From RPQJ01 sp963744735 (lineage in GTDB: Bacteria; Pseudomonadota; Gammaproteobacteria; Steroidobacterales; Steroidobacteraceae): a stretch of 64,000 bases of DNA. This document shows, piece by piece, positions 29,076-39,157 of this stretch. Where the stretch lies: assembly GCA_963744735.1 (NCBI GenBank), contig CAVUVH010000005.1:62001-126000 (forward strand), in the 5' to 3' direction. The notes under the pieces are model-generated. The model ran no database searches, was not told where the DNA came from, and saw only the letters and a list, made by a program, of their open reading frames with translations. Position 1 is the stretch's first letter. The number at the start of each line of letters is the position of its first letter. Made by a program: the position numbers and the translations under genes.

Positions 29076-29356
29076 CTGTAAGTCTTCCTTGCTGCGTGCG
29101 TGGTGCCTGGTTGTCGAGTTACTTCAGTCGCCAAGCATTATTTTTCTTAGGCGAAGCTCAAGACTTCGGGACGCCCAAACGAGCTGCTCGCGCACTCGTC
29201 CGGAACCCGACCCGGGCCAAGATGTGAGGAACCTATCACAGTTATTAGTGATTTGTAGCCTCAGCGGCTGGCGTTATGTCAAATAACCCGCGCGTAAGGC
29301 AGGGGGATGGCGCACCGCGCTTCGCCCAGCGGCAGCCCGCCCGGCGATGCCTTCCC

Positions 29357-31585
29357 TCAGGCCGCGTTTGTGCGCCGAAACAGTGCTGTCTGCTTCGGCG
29401 CCTCTGCTGCGGCGCCGCGCTTGCGGTTGTACTCGGCCAGCCAGCGGGTCGCATTGTCCACGTAGAAGGGCAGCGCCCCGGCGTCGGCCCGCATGGCGAC
29501 CGACCCCTCCAGCAGCAGCTTGGCGCCCTGCGCCAGCCTGCCCCAGCCCGAGCAGGGCGGCTCCCTCGACGCTGGTGGCGGCCGCCGTGCGCCAGTGGGT
29601 GGGCCCGAGCACCGTCTGGCAGATCGCCCTGGCCTCCGCGGCGGCCACCCGCGCCTCCTCGAAGCGCCCGGTCTCGACCAGCAGGCTGGCCAGGAGGATC
29701 AGCGAGCCGGCGACCTCGGCGTGCTCGTTGCCGAGCAGCTTCCTGCGCAACTGCAGCGCCTCGCGCAGCAGCGGTTCGGCCGACGGCGTAGTCGCCCGCT
29801 TCCAGCTGCCACATCCCTTCGTTGGCCATGCCACGGGCCGTCGACGGATGCTCCAGCCCGACCGTGCGCCGGTACATTTCGAGCGAGTCCCGCATCATCG
29901 CGCGGGCGCCCTCGGCGTCGCCCTTGTCGTGCAGCACGAAGGCCAGGTTGTTCAGCGCCGCCGCTATGTCCGGGTGGTCGTCGCCGAGCAGCTTGCGCTG
30001 CATGGCAATGGCCTCGCGGAACATCGCCGCCGCCTGGTCGTATTTCTTCTGGTCGGCCAGGGCATAGGCGATGTTGTTGAGGCTCAGCGCGATCTCCGGG
30101 TGCGTGTCGCCGAGCAGCACGCGCTTCATCTGCAGCCCCTCCCGGTACAGCTTCTCTGCCTCGGCGTACTCGCCGGTGTTGCTCAGCACCACGCCCAGGT
30201 TGCTCAGCGCCTGGGCCAGGTCCGTGTGCGGCTCCTTGTGCAGGTTGCGCTGCAGTTCGACCGCCAGGCGCATCGCGGGCAGGGCTTCGTCGTACTTGCT
30301 CTGGCTGTCGAGGTTCATCGCCAGGCCTTCCAGGCTCTTCGCCACCTCGATGGAGCCGCCGCCGAGCAGCTTGCGCTGCATGGCGAGCGCCTCTCTGAAA
30401 CAGGGGCTCGGCGGCCTCGTACTCGCCCTTGCGCGTGAGCAGGTCGGCGAGCTGGAACTGGCTGCGCGCAATGTCCACGTGCTCGGGTCCGAGCAGCTTC
30501 TGCCGCAGGTCGAGCGCCTTGCGGTACATCGTCTCCGCCTTGTCGTACTCCGCCGTCAGCGTCAGCACGCCGCCGAGCTTCTCGGCCGACTGCGCCACTT
30601 CGAGGCTGTCCGCGCCGTAGAGCTCGAGGCGCTTCTGCAGGGCGCTGTAGAGCAGCGAGGCGGCCGGCGGATAGAGCGCAAGACTCGTGTACACCGCGCC
30701 CATGGTCTCCATCAGCGTGGCCTGGATCGCCGGCTGCGTGGCCAGTTCCGACTGGATGCGCTGCGAGCCCTTGTCGAGGATCTCGCGTGCGGTGATGGAG
30801 TTGCCGCGCGCCTCGTTCGGATCGGAGACCGCGAACAGCCCGACCAGGAAGTTGGTGGTCTGCCGGGCGGTCTCGGCTTCGATCTCCGCGCGGACACGCT
30901 CGCGCTCGGCCTGGTTGCGGGCGAGCCAGGCGGCGGCGGCCAGCCCCGACGTGATCGTCATGCCGACGATCGAGGCCGTGACCAGCATCATCATGCGTCG
31001 ATGCCGCCGGTGGGCCTCGCGCTGCTTCAATTCGTCGAGGCCGACGCCGAGCATCCCGGCGACGAGCTTCAGCCGGACATCCTGCTTGCTGTCCTTGTGC
31101 GGCCGGGCGTCGGCGGCGATCGGTTCGCTGCGGGTCGAGGTGAGTTGCCCGTCGCTCCCCATCTGGTAGATCAGTGCGTTGGGGAAGCACTCCTGGTCGG
31201 CGGTCGCCTCCGCGGCGGAAGCGCCCGGCTCGCCGGCCACGATCAGGCAGAAGATCCGGTGTTCGCGGCCCAGGCGCTTGAAGGCGAGGATTTCCTCGTT
31301 GACCCAGCGCGACTTCGCGGCGGCAGGCGAACAGATGACGATCTGGAATGCGGACTGCTGCAGCGCCCGCGTCAGGGTCTCGCCCAGGTTGGTCGCCGTC
31401 GCGAGTTCGTCACGGTCGCGAAACACCGGCGCGAGTCGCGCAGGCACGGGGCCATACGCGGTCTCCCTGCCGACGAGGTGCTTCGGCACGGAATACGTCT
31501 CGAGCGATTTGTGCAGCCACTTGGCCCAGCGTTCGTCGCTGTGGCTGTAGCTGATGAAAGCGCGGTACTTGAACTCGGAATCCAC
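29357..31585 (-). CDS. TIR-domain protein with one membrane helix and TPR repeats, three frameshifts
   Basis: About 742 residues. The GTG at 31585 has GGAG eight bases upstream and avoids overlap with the divergent gene. Residues 6-180 form a TIR domain (FKYRAFISYSHSDERWAKWL, VFRDRDELATATNL, QIVICSPAAAKSRWVNEEIL). The SRWVNEE segment places the NADase-type glutamate near residue 97. A membrane helix spans residues 199-220. After it comes a series of TPR units of the type ALxLRxKLLGxEHxDIAxSLxNLA (for example YRKALDLRQKLLGPEHVDIA). Frameshifts lie near 30405, 29785 and 29555; all join TPR to TPR. The end LFRRTNAA with TGA at 29357 is the best repaired stop. It may signal by NAD cleavage or act as a scaffold; which one is not visible. 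Confidence 0.78.
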
Positions 31586-31667
31586 CCGTCGCGCTCCAAT
31601 CCCACAGCGGCCCGGATACTCTCGCGATTTGCCAGCTTCTGTCAAAATGCCGCCGGGCTTCGCATCC

Positions 31668-33240
31668 ATGCGTTCTGGAAACACATTGACGGCTTTCTCG
31701 CGCTGTGCCGTGGCATTGGCGACGCTGGCCGTCGCCTCCTGCGGATCCGATCGCGACTCATCGTCGCCGGGCGCCGCGCCGCGGGAAGCGGCCACGAGCC
31801 TGACCCGGGCGCTCGGCGGGGAACCGGCAACGCTCGACCCGCAGCTCGCCGAGGACAATGCGGCACTGGCGCTGTCGCAGGAACTGTACGAGGGGCTGAC
31901 GGCCGAAGCGGCGGACGGCCGCATCGTTCCTGGCGCAGCGGAATCCTGGACGGTCTCGCCGGATGGCCGCACCTGGACTTTTCAGCTGCGCGAGAACCTG
32001 CGCTGGTCGGACGGCGAGCCGCTGGTTGCGGCGCAGTTCGTTGCGGCGCTCGATGCGGTCCGGGCCAGTGGCTCGCAGGCGCCGTACGCCGCCTTGCTGC
32101 AGGACGTGGTCGGGGCACGCGCAGCGGGCACCCGCACGATTGAGCTCGCGCTGGCCCGGCCAATGCCGCAACTGCCAGCCGTGCTGGCGCTGCCCGTCGC
32201 TGCACCGCAACGGCCGGCCAGTGCTGCCGGCAATGCCGTCATCGGTAACGGCCCTTACCGATTACTGTCGAGACGACCCGGCGAAAAGCTCGAGCTCGAG
32301 CGCAACCCGCACTACCACGGCGCCAGCTCCGTCGCGATCGAACACGTGACGTACCTGACGCTCGACGATCTCAACACCGAGCTGAAGCTTTATCGCGCGG
32401 GTGATCTCGACATCACCAGTGAAGTGCCCAACGCACAGGTCGCCTGGCTGCAGCAGAACCTGCCGGGTGAGCTGCACGTGTCGCCTTACCTCAGCACCTA
32501 CGCTTATGCGGTGAACCTGCGACGCCTGGCCGACCGCGACGCGCGCGCGGCCCTGGCCATGGCCATCGACCGCAGGCAGATCACCGACCTGGTCACCGGC
32601 GCCGGCGAACTCCCCGCCTACAGCTGGGTTCCGCCGGGCATTCCCCGCTATGCGCCAGCCCGGTTTGCATGGGCGGACCTGCCGGCCGGTGCACGGGCGA
32701 AGCTGGCACAGGAAAAATGGACTGCGGCCCGCAAGCGCGGGGGCGCGCCGGCGCACCTGACCCTCTGCACCGACGCCAGCGCGAACCACCACCGCACGGC
32801 CGTGGCACTCGCTGACCAGTGGCGACAGGCGCTGGGCGTCGAAGTCGCCATCGTCGAAATGGAGTGGAAGGCCTACCTGGCCAGGCGCGAGCAGCCCGCC
32901 GAGTGCGACCTGCTGCGCTTTGGCTGGTCCGCCGACTACGTGGACGCCGAGGCGTTCCTGGCGCTGTTCGGCTCGGGTCACGCACAGAATGTCGCCGGGT
33001 ATTCAAACCCGGCCTATGACTCGTTGCTCGAGTCGTCGCGCGTGACGACGGATGCCACGCAACGTGTCGCATACCTGGCGCAGGCGGAGCAGGTCCTGCT
33101 CGATGATGCCGCCATCATCCCCGTGTTCCACCGCGTCTCGAAGCGGCTGGTGAAGCCGGGCGTCGCATGGCATCGTTGCCAACCCGCTGGGACACCTGGC
33201 CACGCAACACCTGCGCATCGACCCCGCAACAAAAAAATAG
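31668..33240 (+). CDS. Peptide/oligopeptide ABC transporter substrate-binding lipoprotein, one frameshift
   Basis: Periplasmic solute-binding protein of family 5 (OppA/DppA type), about 523 residues. The start MRSGNTLTAFSRCAVALATL ends in lipobox VASC with Cys25; an ATG at 31647 is an alternative. LTRALGGEPATLDPQLAEDN and YEGLTAEAADGRIVPGAAES are the family N-terminal signatures; GPYRLLSRRPGEKLELERNP follows. A single extra T near 33170 breaks the last codons; repaired, the end reads ANPLGHLATQHLRIDPATKK with TAG at 33238-33240. No permease or ATPase gene is adjacent, so it must work with a remote transporter. Confidence 0.9.
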
Positions 33241-33266
33241 GGCGGGAAGCTTGCGCTTTCCCGCCC
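33231..33266 (-). terminator. Intrinsic terminator of the DUF5666-DUF6502 operon
   Basis: On the minus strand GGGCGGGAAAGC pairs with GCTTCCCGCCC around GCAA with one bulged base, followed directly by TATTTTTTT. It lies 50 bases after the operon's last stop codon. The plus-strand gene ends inside its T-run. Confidence 0.88.
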
Positions 33267-33315
33267 AAGGGTGGACCGGGAGGTCCGGGGTTCTTAGAAT
33301 TGAATTGAACTGCGC

Positions 33316-35310
33316 TTACGGATTCGCCGCCGCCACTGCCGTGGCGATGGCCTGCACTTCGGCCGGCGTCAGGGTCCGCAACGAGCCCATGCCGCCTTTG
33401 TTGGCATCGATGGCCGACTGGATCCCGCTCGCGGTGCGGGCATTGCGGTTGAAGATCGGCGCGATCGGCCCGTGGCAGCCCTGGCACTTCGACGCGTACA
33501 GCGCCACGCCGTCCGGCGCCGGCGCTGCCGTCTGCGCGGTGATGGTGATGACCGCCGGCGCCGAGTTCAGCGCGCCGTCGTTGACGGTCAGCGTCACGGT
33601 GTAGCTGCCCGCGAGATCGGCCGTGAAGCTCGGCTGCGCGGCCGAGGCACTCGTCAGGCTGGCCGTGCTGCCCGCCGGGGCCTGCAGGGTCCAGGCATAG
33701 CTCAGCGCCGCGTTCTCCGGATCGGAACTGGCCGTGCCGCTCAGGTTGACGACCGCACCGGTGACGACCGTGCGCGAGACGCCGGCATTCGCCACCGGGG
33801 CCTGGTTGCCACCGCCCGTCGGCGGCGGCGGTGTCACCGGCGGCGGCACCGTCGCGCCGTCGGCACGCTCGATCTCCGCCTCGTCCGCGAGCAGCGCCGT
33901 GCCGTTCCAGCTGCCGTCGACTTCGACCACCTGCCCTGCCGCGCGCGCCAGGAACTCGGCGGCGCTGATGCTCGTGTCCTCGTCCTCGTATTCCGTGCCG
34001 GGCAGCAGCTCGACGCGGATGCCGAGCACCCTGAGGCTGCTCGCACCGATGTCCGAGGCCGGGCCGCGCAGTTCGACTTCGTCCTCGGCCTCGTCGCGCT
34101 CCAGCCGCATCGCGATCAGCCGGCCGGCGACGCCGCATCGGCATAGCCGCCGACCTCGACCCAGTCGCCCACGCGCAGGTCGTCGAGGCCGAAGAAGTGA
34201 TCGTCGCTGACTTGGTCTTCCTTGCGCGTCGTCGCCGAGACGACGACCGTGACACCGAGCGCGCGGAAGGTGCCGCCGGCGACGTCGATGCTTTCGACCG
34301 GGCCGGCCAGCCGGCCGTCGACTGCCGCTTGAACGCGACCTTGGCCGCCACCAGTGCGCCGTTCGCATCAAGCGTGCCCTCGACCTCGACCTTGACGTTG
34401 AGCTTGAGATCCGCGGCCGTGCCGTTGAGGTACACCGTTGCGCCGTTGGTGATGATCCTCTGGCCCGCGACATCGAAGTCCGTCGCCGAGCCGAAGCGCG
34501 TCACCAGGCCCTCGACCTCGCTCGAATCACCGCTGGCACCGGCGAAGTCCTCGTCCTCGCGCTCGACCCTGGTCGCGCGCAGGGCGCCATCCGCCAGGAA
34601 CGAGGTGCCCTTCACTTCGACCAGCTGGCCGGCCGCCAGGCTGGCGCTGCCGAAGTCCTCGAGCGTCGCCGTCGAGTAGTCGACCCGCAGCGTGCCCAGC
34701 GTGAAGCGCCGGGCCGTGGCGTCGAGGTCCTTGACCACGCCGGTGACCTCGACCTCGGTCTCGCCCGCGCCGGCCTTCTCGATGCGCGTGGCACGCGCCG
34801 GGCCGGAGCCGCCAGCGAAGCCGTGCACCTCGATACGGTCGCCGACCACGATGCCGGACAGCGATCGCGTCGGGATCGAGTCGTCGAAGATGGTCTCGTT
34901 GTCGACCGTGATGACCTGCCCTGCGATCGTCAGCGTGCCGGCCAGCGGATCCACGGCCTGGACCACGCCCTGCACCAGGTCGTCCTGGTCGATCGTCCGT
35001 GCGCGCGCCGTGCCGCTCGCGTCGATCTCGGCCTTCAGGTGGACGACCTCGCCGACCCTGAGTTCCTGTGCCGTCGCCGGCCGGTCCTCGATGCTGACCT
35101 GGGCCGAATCCGTGTCATAGCGCACGCCATTGACGATGACGCTGCCGAACCCGGCGATCGCGCCGGTGACGAACACGGTCTTGCCCGAGCCGCCGGTCGG
35201 CGGTGGATTCACCGCCGGACCGTCGTCTCCTCCGCCACCCCGCCGCCACAGCCGGCGACCAGCATGGCCAACGCCGACACCTTGAGGACGTTTCTCTGCA
35301 CTGCATTCAT
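33316..35310 (-). CDS. DUF5666 lipoprotein with PKD-like domain and C-terminal cytochrome c, about three frameshifts
   Basis: About 660 residues. The start MNAVQRNVLKVSALAMLVAG ends in a lipobox with GC, so a lipoprotein. After a shift near 35225 come repeated DUF5666 units: FGSVIVNGVRYDTDSAQVSI, VGEVVHLKAEIDASGTARA and LVTRFGSATDFDVAGQRI. After a shift near 34310 follow more DUF5666-type strands, a Pro-rich linker (PPPVTPPPPTGGG), a PKD/Ig-like domain (NQAPVANAGVSRTVVTGAVV, LSYAWTLQAPAGS) and a short cytochrome c domain with CQGCH. DUF5666 function is unknown; the haem motif suggests an envelope electron-transfer role. Last gene of a three-gene operon. Confidence 0.78.
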
Positions 35311-35383
35311 CTCACACCTCGACTGCTCGGTACTGATCGGTTCGGAGCCGTCGTTGCGGCTCCGTCTTACCCCGGAACTCCGG

Positions 35384-36816
35384 TCAGTCCTCGAGCTCGG
35401 CCCGCGTGGCCAGCACGGTGTTTCCCACCAGCGATCCACGCACCTTCACCACGCGGCCTGGCGCCGCCTGGAAGAAGGTGGTGGCGCTGATGGTCACGCC
35501 GTTGTTGTCCCTGAATTCGGTATTGCCATCGGTCGTGACGGCGACGCCGCCCACCGTGAAGTTCGGCTGCGCAACGTTCTGCGCGCTGCCCTCGAGCTGC
35601 ACTTCGCCCTGGTCGTCGTCGCGCTCGATCCTGGTCGCGACCAGCCCGGCCCCGTCGTTGTAGGCGTCGACTTCGACGAAATCGCCGACGCCGAGGTTGG
35701 CCAGGCCGAAGCTCTGCAGGTCGGCCGAGCTCTGATCCTCGAAGCGGGTCAGCGAGTTGACGCGCACGGTCACGCCAAACACCACCAGCGAGTTGCCGGC
35801 CACGTTGATCGAGTCGACCCGCCCGGAAAACTCGGTGTCGCTGTCGCGACGGAACTGCACCTTGCTCGCGACCAGCACGCCAGTAGCGTTGAACCGGCCT
35901 TCGACCTCGACCGCCACGTCCAGCGCGAGCGCGGCCGCCGTGCCGCCCTCGTACACCGTTGTGCCCGTGGTGGTGACGCGCTGGCCGGCGACGCTGAAAT
36001 CGGTGGCCGAGACGAAGCGGTCGACCAGGCCTTCGTAGTTGCCGGATTCGTCCGCACCACCGGCGTCGTCACTGCCTTCCTTCTCGATCCGCGTGGCCAC
36101 CAGCACGCCGGCGCCGTCGAGCGAGCCAAAGGCCTCGACGCGGTCGCCATTGGCCGGCTGGCCGCTGGCAAAGCCTTCCAGCTGCGCCGTGGCATACGAC
36201 ACCGTCAGCAGGCCGAGCGTGAAGCGGCGGTTACCTGTCGAGTGCCGGCGACCGTGCCCTTGACCTCGACCGATGCCTGCGCGGACTTGAGCTCGATGCG
36301 GGTCGCCTCGACGACGCCGGTCGACGCCACGCGGCCGCTCACTTCCACGCGGTCGCCGATCTCGAGCCCCTCGAGGCTGCGCGGCACGATGCTGTCGTCG
36401 AAGGACGTCTGCGCGCCGACCTGCACCGTGCGCCCGAGCACCACCAGCCGGGCGCTGGCGAGATCGATGGCCTGCACCGGGCCTTCGACCTCGTCGTCGA
36501 AAATGACGCGGGTCGCCGTGCCGTTGATGCCGTCCTGCTCGATCCGGCCCTCGATGCGCACGACCTGGCCGACCCGCAGGTCGGACTCGCTGCCGGGGTT
36601 GTCATCGACGGTGAACGTGGCGCCCGTGGTCACGTAGCGCACGCCATTGACGTGCACGCTGCCGAAACCGGTGATCGTCCCGACGGAGGTGACGATGCCG
36701 CCGCGGTCAATGCCAGCGACCGTGTTGTCGCCGCCACCACCGCCGCCGCAGGCCACGAGCAGCGCCACCAACATCGCCACGCAGGCGCGGCCCGGACCTG
36801 AGAATGAATGCGTCAT
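35384..36816 (-). CDS. DUF5666 domain lipoprotein, one frameshift
   Basis: About 477 residues. It starts MTHSFSGPGRACVAMLVALL with lipobox VAC followed by a glycine run. Repeated beta-rich DUF5666 units follow: ITGFGSVHVNGVRYVTTGAT, DLRVGQVVRIEGRIEQDG, LEGLEIGDRVEVSGRVAS and FVSATDFSVAGQRVTTTG. One shift lies near 36240. The repeat logic (set a value range, name a parameter, convert) is like the downstream gene, so the two are probably a duplication. The ATG overlaps the last base of the DUF6502 stop codon (TGATG). The function is not known. Confidence 0.8.
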
Positions 36817-37649
36817 CACTGCTCTCCAACCGTTCTTTCCTGGATTAAGTACACGCCCGCGCCCAGCCGCAGCGTGGCGGTCGTCGCCCCTGCGCCGGGC
36901 TGCGCCTCGTGGGCGCTCAACCACTCGTCGCAGCGCTCGAGAAATGCCTGGCCTTCGCGCTCCATGAAGGCGCGGAACGCCGGCAGCTGGCGCGGGTCGA
37001 TGTGGCGGTTCTGCGCGCGACCCTCGAATCGCGGCGGCTCGCTGGCATCGCGCGACAGGTTGTGTTCGACCGTGGTCACCAGGTCGGCAACCACCGCCCC
37101 GGCGCGTTCGACCGCCTGCCCGTCCATCGCGCGCGGCATGTAGTAGCGGCGCAAGGCGCGATAGCTGCCGTCGCCGGCGCGTTCGATCGAACCGGAGCGC
37201 AGCAGTTCCTTGGTCAGGGCCGTGACCGGGATGTCCCCCGCGTAGCGGCGCACCAGTTGCGCGAAGGTGGTACCCGCGCCGCTGGCCGGCAACGTCCGCG
37301 GCCGCCCGAGTTCGTCGATGAACTCGGCGTCGAGGTGCCAGCCGGCCAGCACGCGGCTGGCGTGATTCAGGTCGTCCTCGGCACGCGCATCCTGCAGCGG
37401 AGCGGCGCCGGCCGATTCGCGGTACTTGCGCACCTCGCGCCGCGTCAGGCCCGTGAGCAGCGCGATGCGCGAGACATTGGTTGGACGTCCGCGCAGGCCG
37501 AATTCAGTCGCCGCGACGTCGACGAACACGCTGCGCGAAAGCTCGGCGAAATCCTTCCAGGTGATGCCCGACTTGAGCAGCCAGCGCGCAACCGGCCGCA
37601 GCCAGCGCTGGCAGGCGGAAGCGATCGGGCGTGATGACGCAATAGCCAT
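36816..37649 (-). CDS. DUF6502 family protein, probable regulator
   Basis: A 277-residue protein starting MAIASSRPIASACQRWLRPV. The N-terminal half (LLKSGITWKDFAELSRSVFV, VSRIALLTGLTRREVRKYRE) reads like a winged or helix-turn-helix DNA-binding region of the DUF6502 family. The C-terminal half is helical and charged, without membrane segments. DUF6502 genes recur beside DUF5666 genes. A second in-frame ATG at 37670 would add seven residues. The gene starts inside a doubled palindrome, which suggests autoregulation. Confidence 0.75.
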   Translation of the reverse strand: MAIASSRPIASACQRWLRPVARWLLKSGITWKDFAELSRSVFVDVAATEFGLRGRPTNVSRIALLTGLTRREVRKYRESAGAAPLQDARAEDDLNHASRVLAGWHLDAEFIDELGRPRTLPASGAGTTFAQLVRRYAGDIPVTALTKELLRSGSIERAGDGSYRALRRYYMPRAMDGQAVERAGAVVADLVTTVEHNLSRDASEPPRFEGRAQNRHIDPRQLPAFRAFMEREGQAFLERCDEWLSAHEAQPGAGATTATLRLGAGVYLIQERTVGEQ

Positions 37650-37676
37650 ATATGGGTCATATTGTCCCATATATGG
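37646..37676. promoter_or_regulatory. Doubled CCATATATGG palindrome over the DUF6502 start
   Basis: CCATATATGGG (37646-37656) and CCCATATATGG (37666-37676) are perfect inverted repeats around nine bases, and each half contains the ten-base palindrome CCATATATGG. Spacing centre to centre is 20 bases, about two helical turns. It is strikingly AT-rich for this genome and covers the DUF6502 start codon. It is probably an operator; the binding protein is not shown. Confidence 0.6.
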
Positions 37677-37821
37677 ATTACATGCAAGCACCAAAGGGCC
37701 AGCGGCCAGGGGCGGCCCGAAACTGCGATGACAGTCACAGCCTGGTGATGCCGTCCTCGGGCAGGCGCGGCAGCGGGGCGCGGGCGTTCTAGACTCGACC
37801 CTGGGAAACCGGGCGGGTGAC

Positions 37822-38598
37822 ATGACGGCGGCAGACAAACGCGTGGACGAACTGCTCGAGCGCTGGCTGGCCAGCGTCGACCGGCATGCGCGTTACCTGT
37901 CGCTGGACGATGCCGCGTATGCGCGCGCCGAGAACTGGCCGCGCCACCAGCGGCCGAACGCGCTGGTCGTGAACCTCGCGCGCACGCGCCTGCGTGAACT
38001 GCAGGCGCACCTGGTCGAGCGCCGCGACGCCGGCGATGCGCGCTTTGCCGAGGCGCTCGAGCTGATGTCCTTCCTGACCGGACTGCTGGGCTCCGAACAC
38101 CTGCAGCGTTTCATTCCGCTCGCGACCGGCAAGCCGCCGGACACGGGCGTCTCCGCCACGGTCGAACAGCCGCGCCTGCGCAGCGCCGCACGGGCCGCCG
38201 CCGTACAGCGCGTCGCCGGTCCCGCCACTGCCGGCAAACCGCAAGCTGCCGCCAGGACTGCGGCGCCCGGTGCCGCGCACAAGGTGAACACCGGCACGCA
38301 CCGGCGCCCGGTCCGCGCCAGCAACACTGCTCGCCGCCGCGCGACCCCCGCTTGCAGCCAGTCGCCTGCGCCCGCCCCTGCCGCAGCGCCCGCGGCCGCC
38401 GCGAAAGCGGTGCCGGACGCGCTCGCCAGGCAGGTGATCGCCGACGCCGTGCGCATGCTGGCGTGGGGTCGTGAGTGGCCCGCCGTGGCCGGCCTGATCG
38501 CGCGCATGGCCGACCGCCCCTCGGAGGCAGACATCTGGAAGATCCTGCGCGCGCATCGCACGGAAATCCTGGCGAAGGCGCGCCGCAGCGCCGGCTGA
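37822..38598 (+). CDS. Hypothetical protein with Ala/Pro-rich linker
   Basis: A 258-residue soluble protein without recognised domain. The N-terminal part (residues 1-110: ADKRVDELLERWLASVDRHA, LARTRLRELQAHLVERRDAG) is helical. A low-complexity Ala/Pro/Arg linker spans about residues 115-200. The C-terminal 55 residues (VIADAVRMLAWGREWPAVAG, RPSEADIWKILRAHRTEILA) are helical again. It is divergent from DUF6502. Codon usage matches the genome and the frame is intact, so it is probably a real gene. Confidence 0.65.
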   Translation: MTAADKRVDELLERWLASVDRHARYLSLDDAAYARAENWPRHQRPNALVVNLARTRLRELQAHLVERRDAGDARFAEALELMSFLTGLLGSEHLQRFIPLATGKPPDTGVSATVEQPRLRSAARAAAVQRVAGPATAGKPQAAARTAAPGAAHKVNTGTHRRPVRASNTARRRATPACSQSPAPAPAAAPAAAAKAVPDALARQVIADAVRMLAWGREWPAVAGLIARMADRPSEADIWKILRAHRTEILAKARRSAG

Positions 38599-38686
38599 CG
38601 CACCGCAGGCCGTGGCACGGTGGCGCGCGCTGCGGTACCTTCGCGGCTCGAGCCCACCGATCCCGCGCCGAAGGAGAGCCCTGCCC

Positions 38687-39148
38687 ATGCCGTCACGCCG
38701 CACGCCTGCCCTCGTCCTGCTGGTCACCGCCTGCGCCTTTGCAGGTGCCGCCCACGCGCAGGCCGCGAAACCCGAGCAGGTGCTGAAGTACCGCAAGGCG
38801 CTCTACTCCGTCATCGGCTGGAATTTCGGTCCGATGAGCGCGATGGCGCAGGGCAAGGTGCCCTACGACGCGGCCGAGTTCGCCAGGCGCGCCGAGCGCG
38901 TCGCGGCCGTTGCGCCGATGCTCAGCGAGGCCTTTCCGGCGGAATCGAAAGGCGTCGCCAACTCCGAACTGAAGCCGGAGATGTGGGCCAACCGCGCCGA
39001 CTTCGACGCCAAGATGAAGGACCTGGTCGAGCGCAGCGCCGCACTCGCCACGGTGGCGAAGTCCGGCGACTTCGAAAAGAGCAAGGCTGCCTTCATGCAG
39101 ACCGCGCAGACCTGCAAGGCCTGCCACGACAAGTACAAGAACGATTGA
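38687..39148 (+). CDS. Cytochrome c-prime
   Basis: A 153-residue periplasmic protein. A strong ribosome site AAGGAGAG lies nine bases before the ATG. The signal peptide is LVLLVTACAFAGAAHA. A four-helix bundle follows (EQVLKYRKALYSVIGWNFGP, MKDLVERSAALATVAKS) and the haem-binding CKACH near the C-terminus (TAQTCKACHDKYKND). This is the c-prime layout with a single C-terminal CxxCH. Such proteins bind NO or take part in electron transfer. It converges on a b-type cytochrome gene ten bases away. Confidence 0.93.
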   Translation: MPSRRTPALVLLVTACAFAGAAHAQAAKPEQVLKYRKALYSVIGWNFGPMSAMAQGKVPYDAAEFARRAERVAAVAPMLSEAFPAESKGVANSELKPEMWANRADFDAKMKDLVERSAALATVAKSGDFEKSKAAFMQTAQTCKACHDKYKND

Positions 39149-39157
39149 TGCCGCGCG

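Noticed and set aside
31647..31972. Longer TIR protein starting at 31972 on the minus strand
   Set aside because: It would overlap the signal peptide and start of the divergent substrate-binding protein by 300 bases; the GTG at 31585 has a ribosome site and a normal TIR start.
33231..33266. Terminator for the plus-strand substrate-binding gene
   Set aside because: The T-run follows the hairpin only on the minus strand; on the plus strand the sequence after the hairpin is GC-rich.
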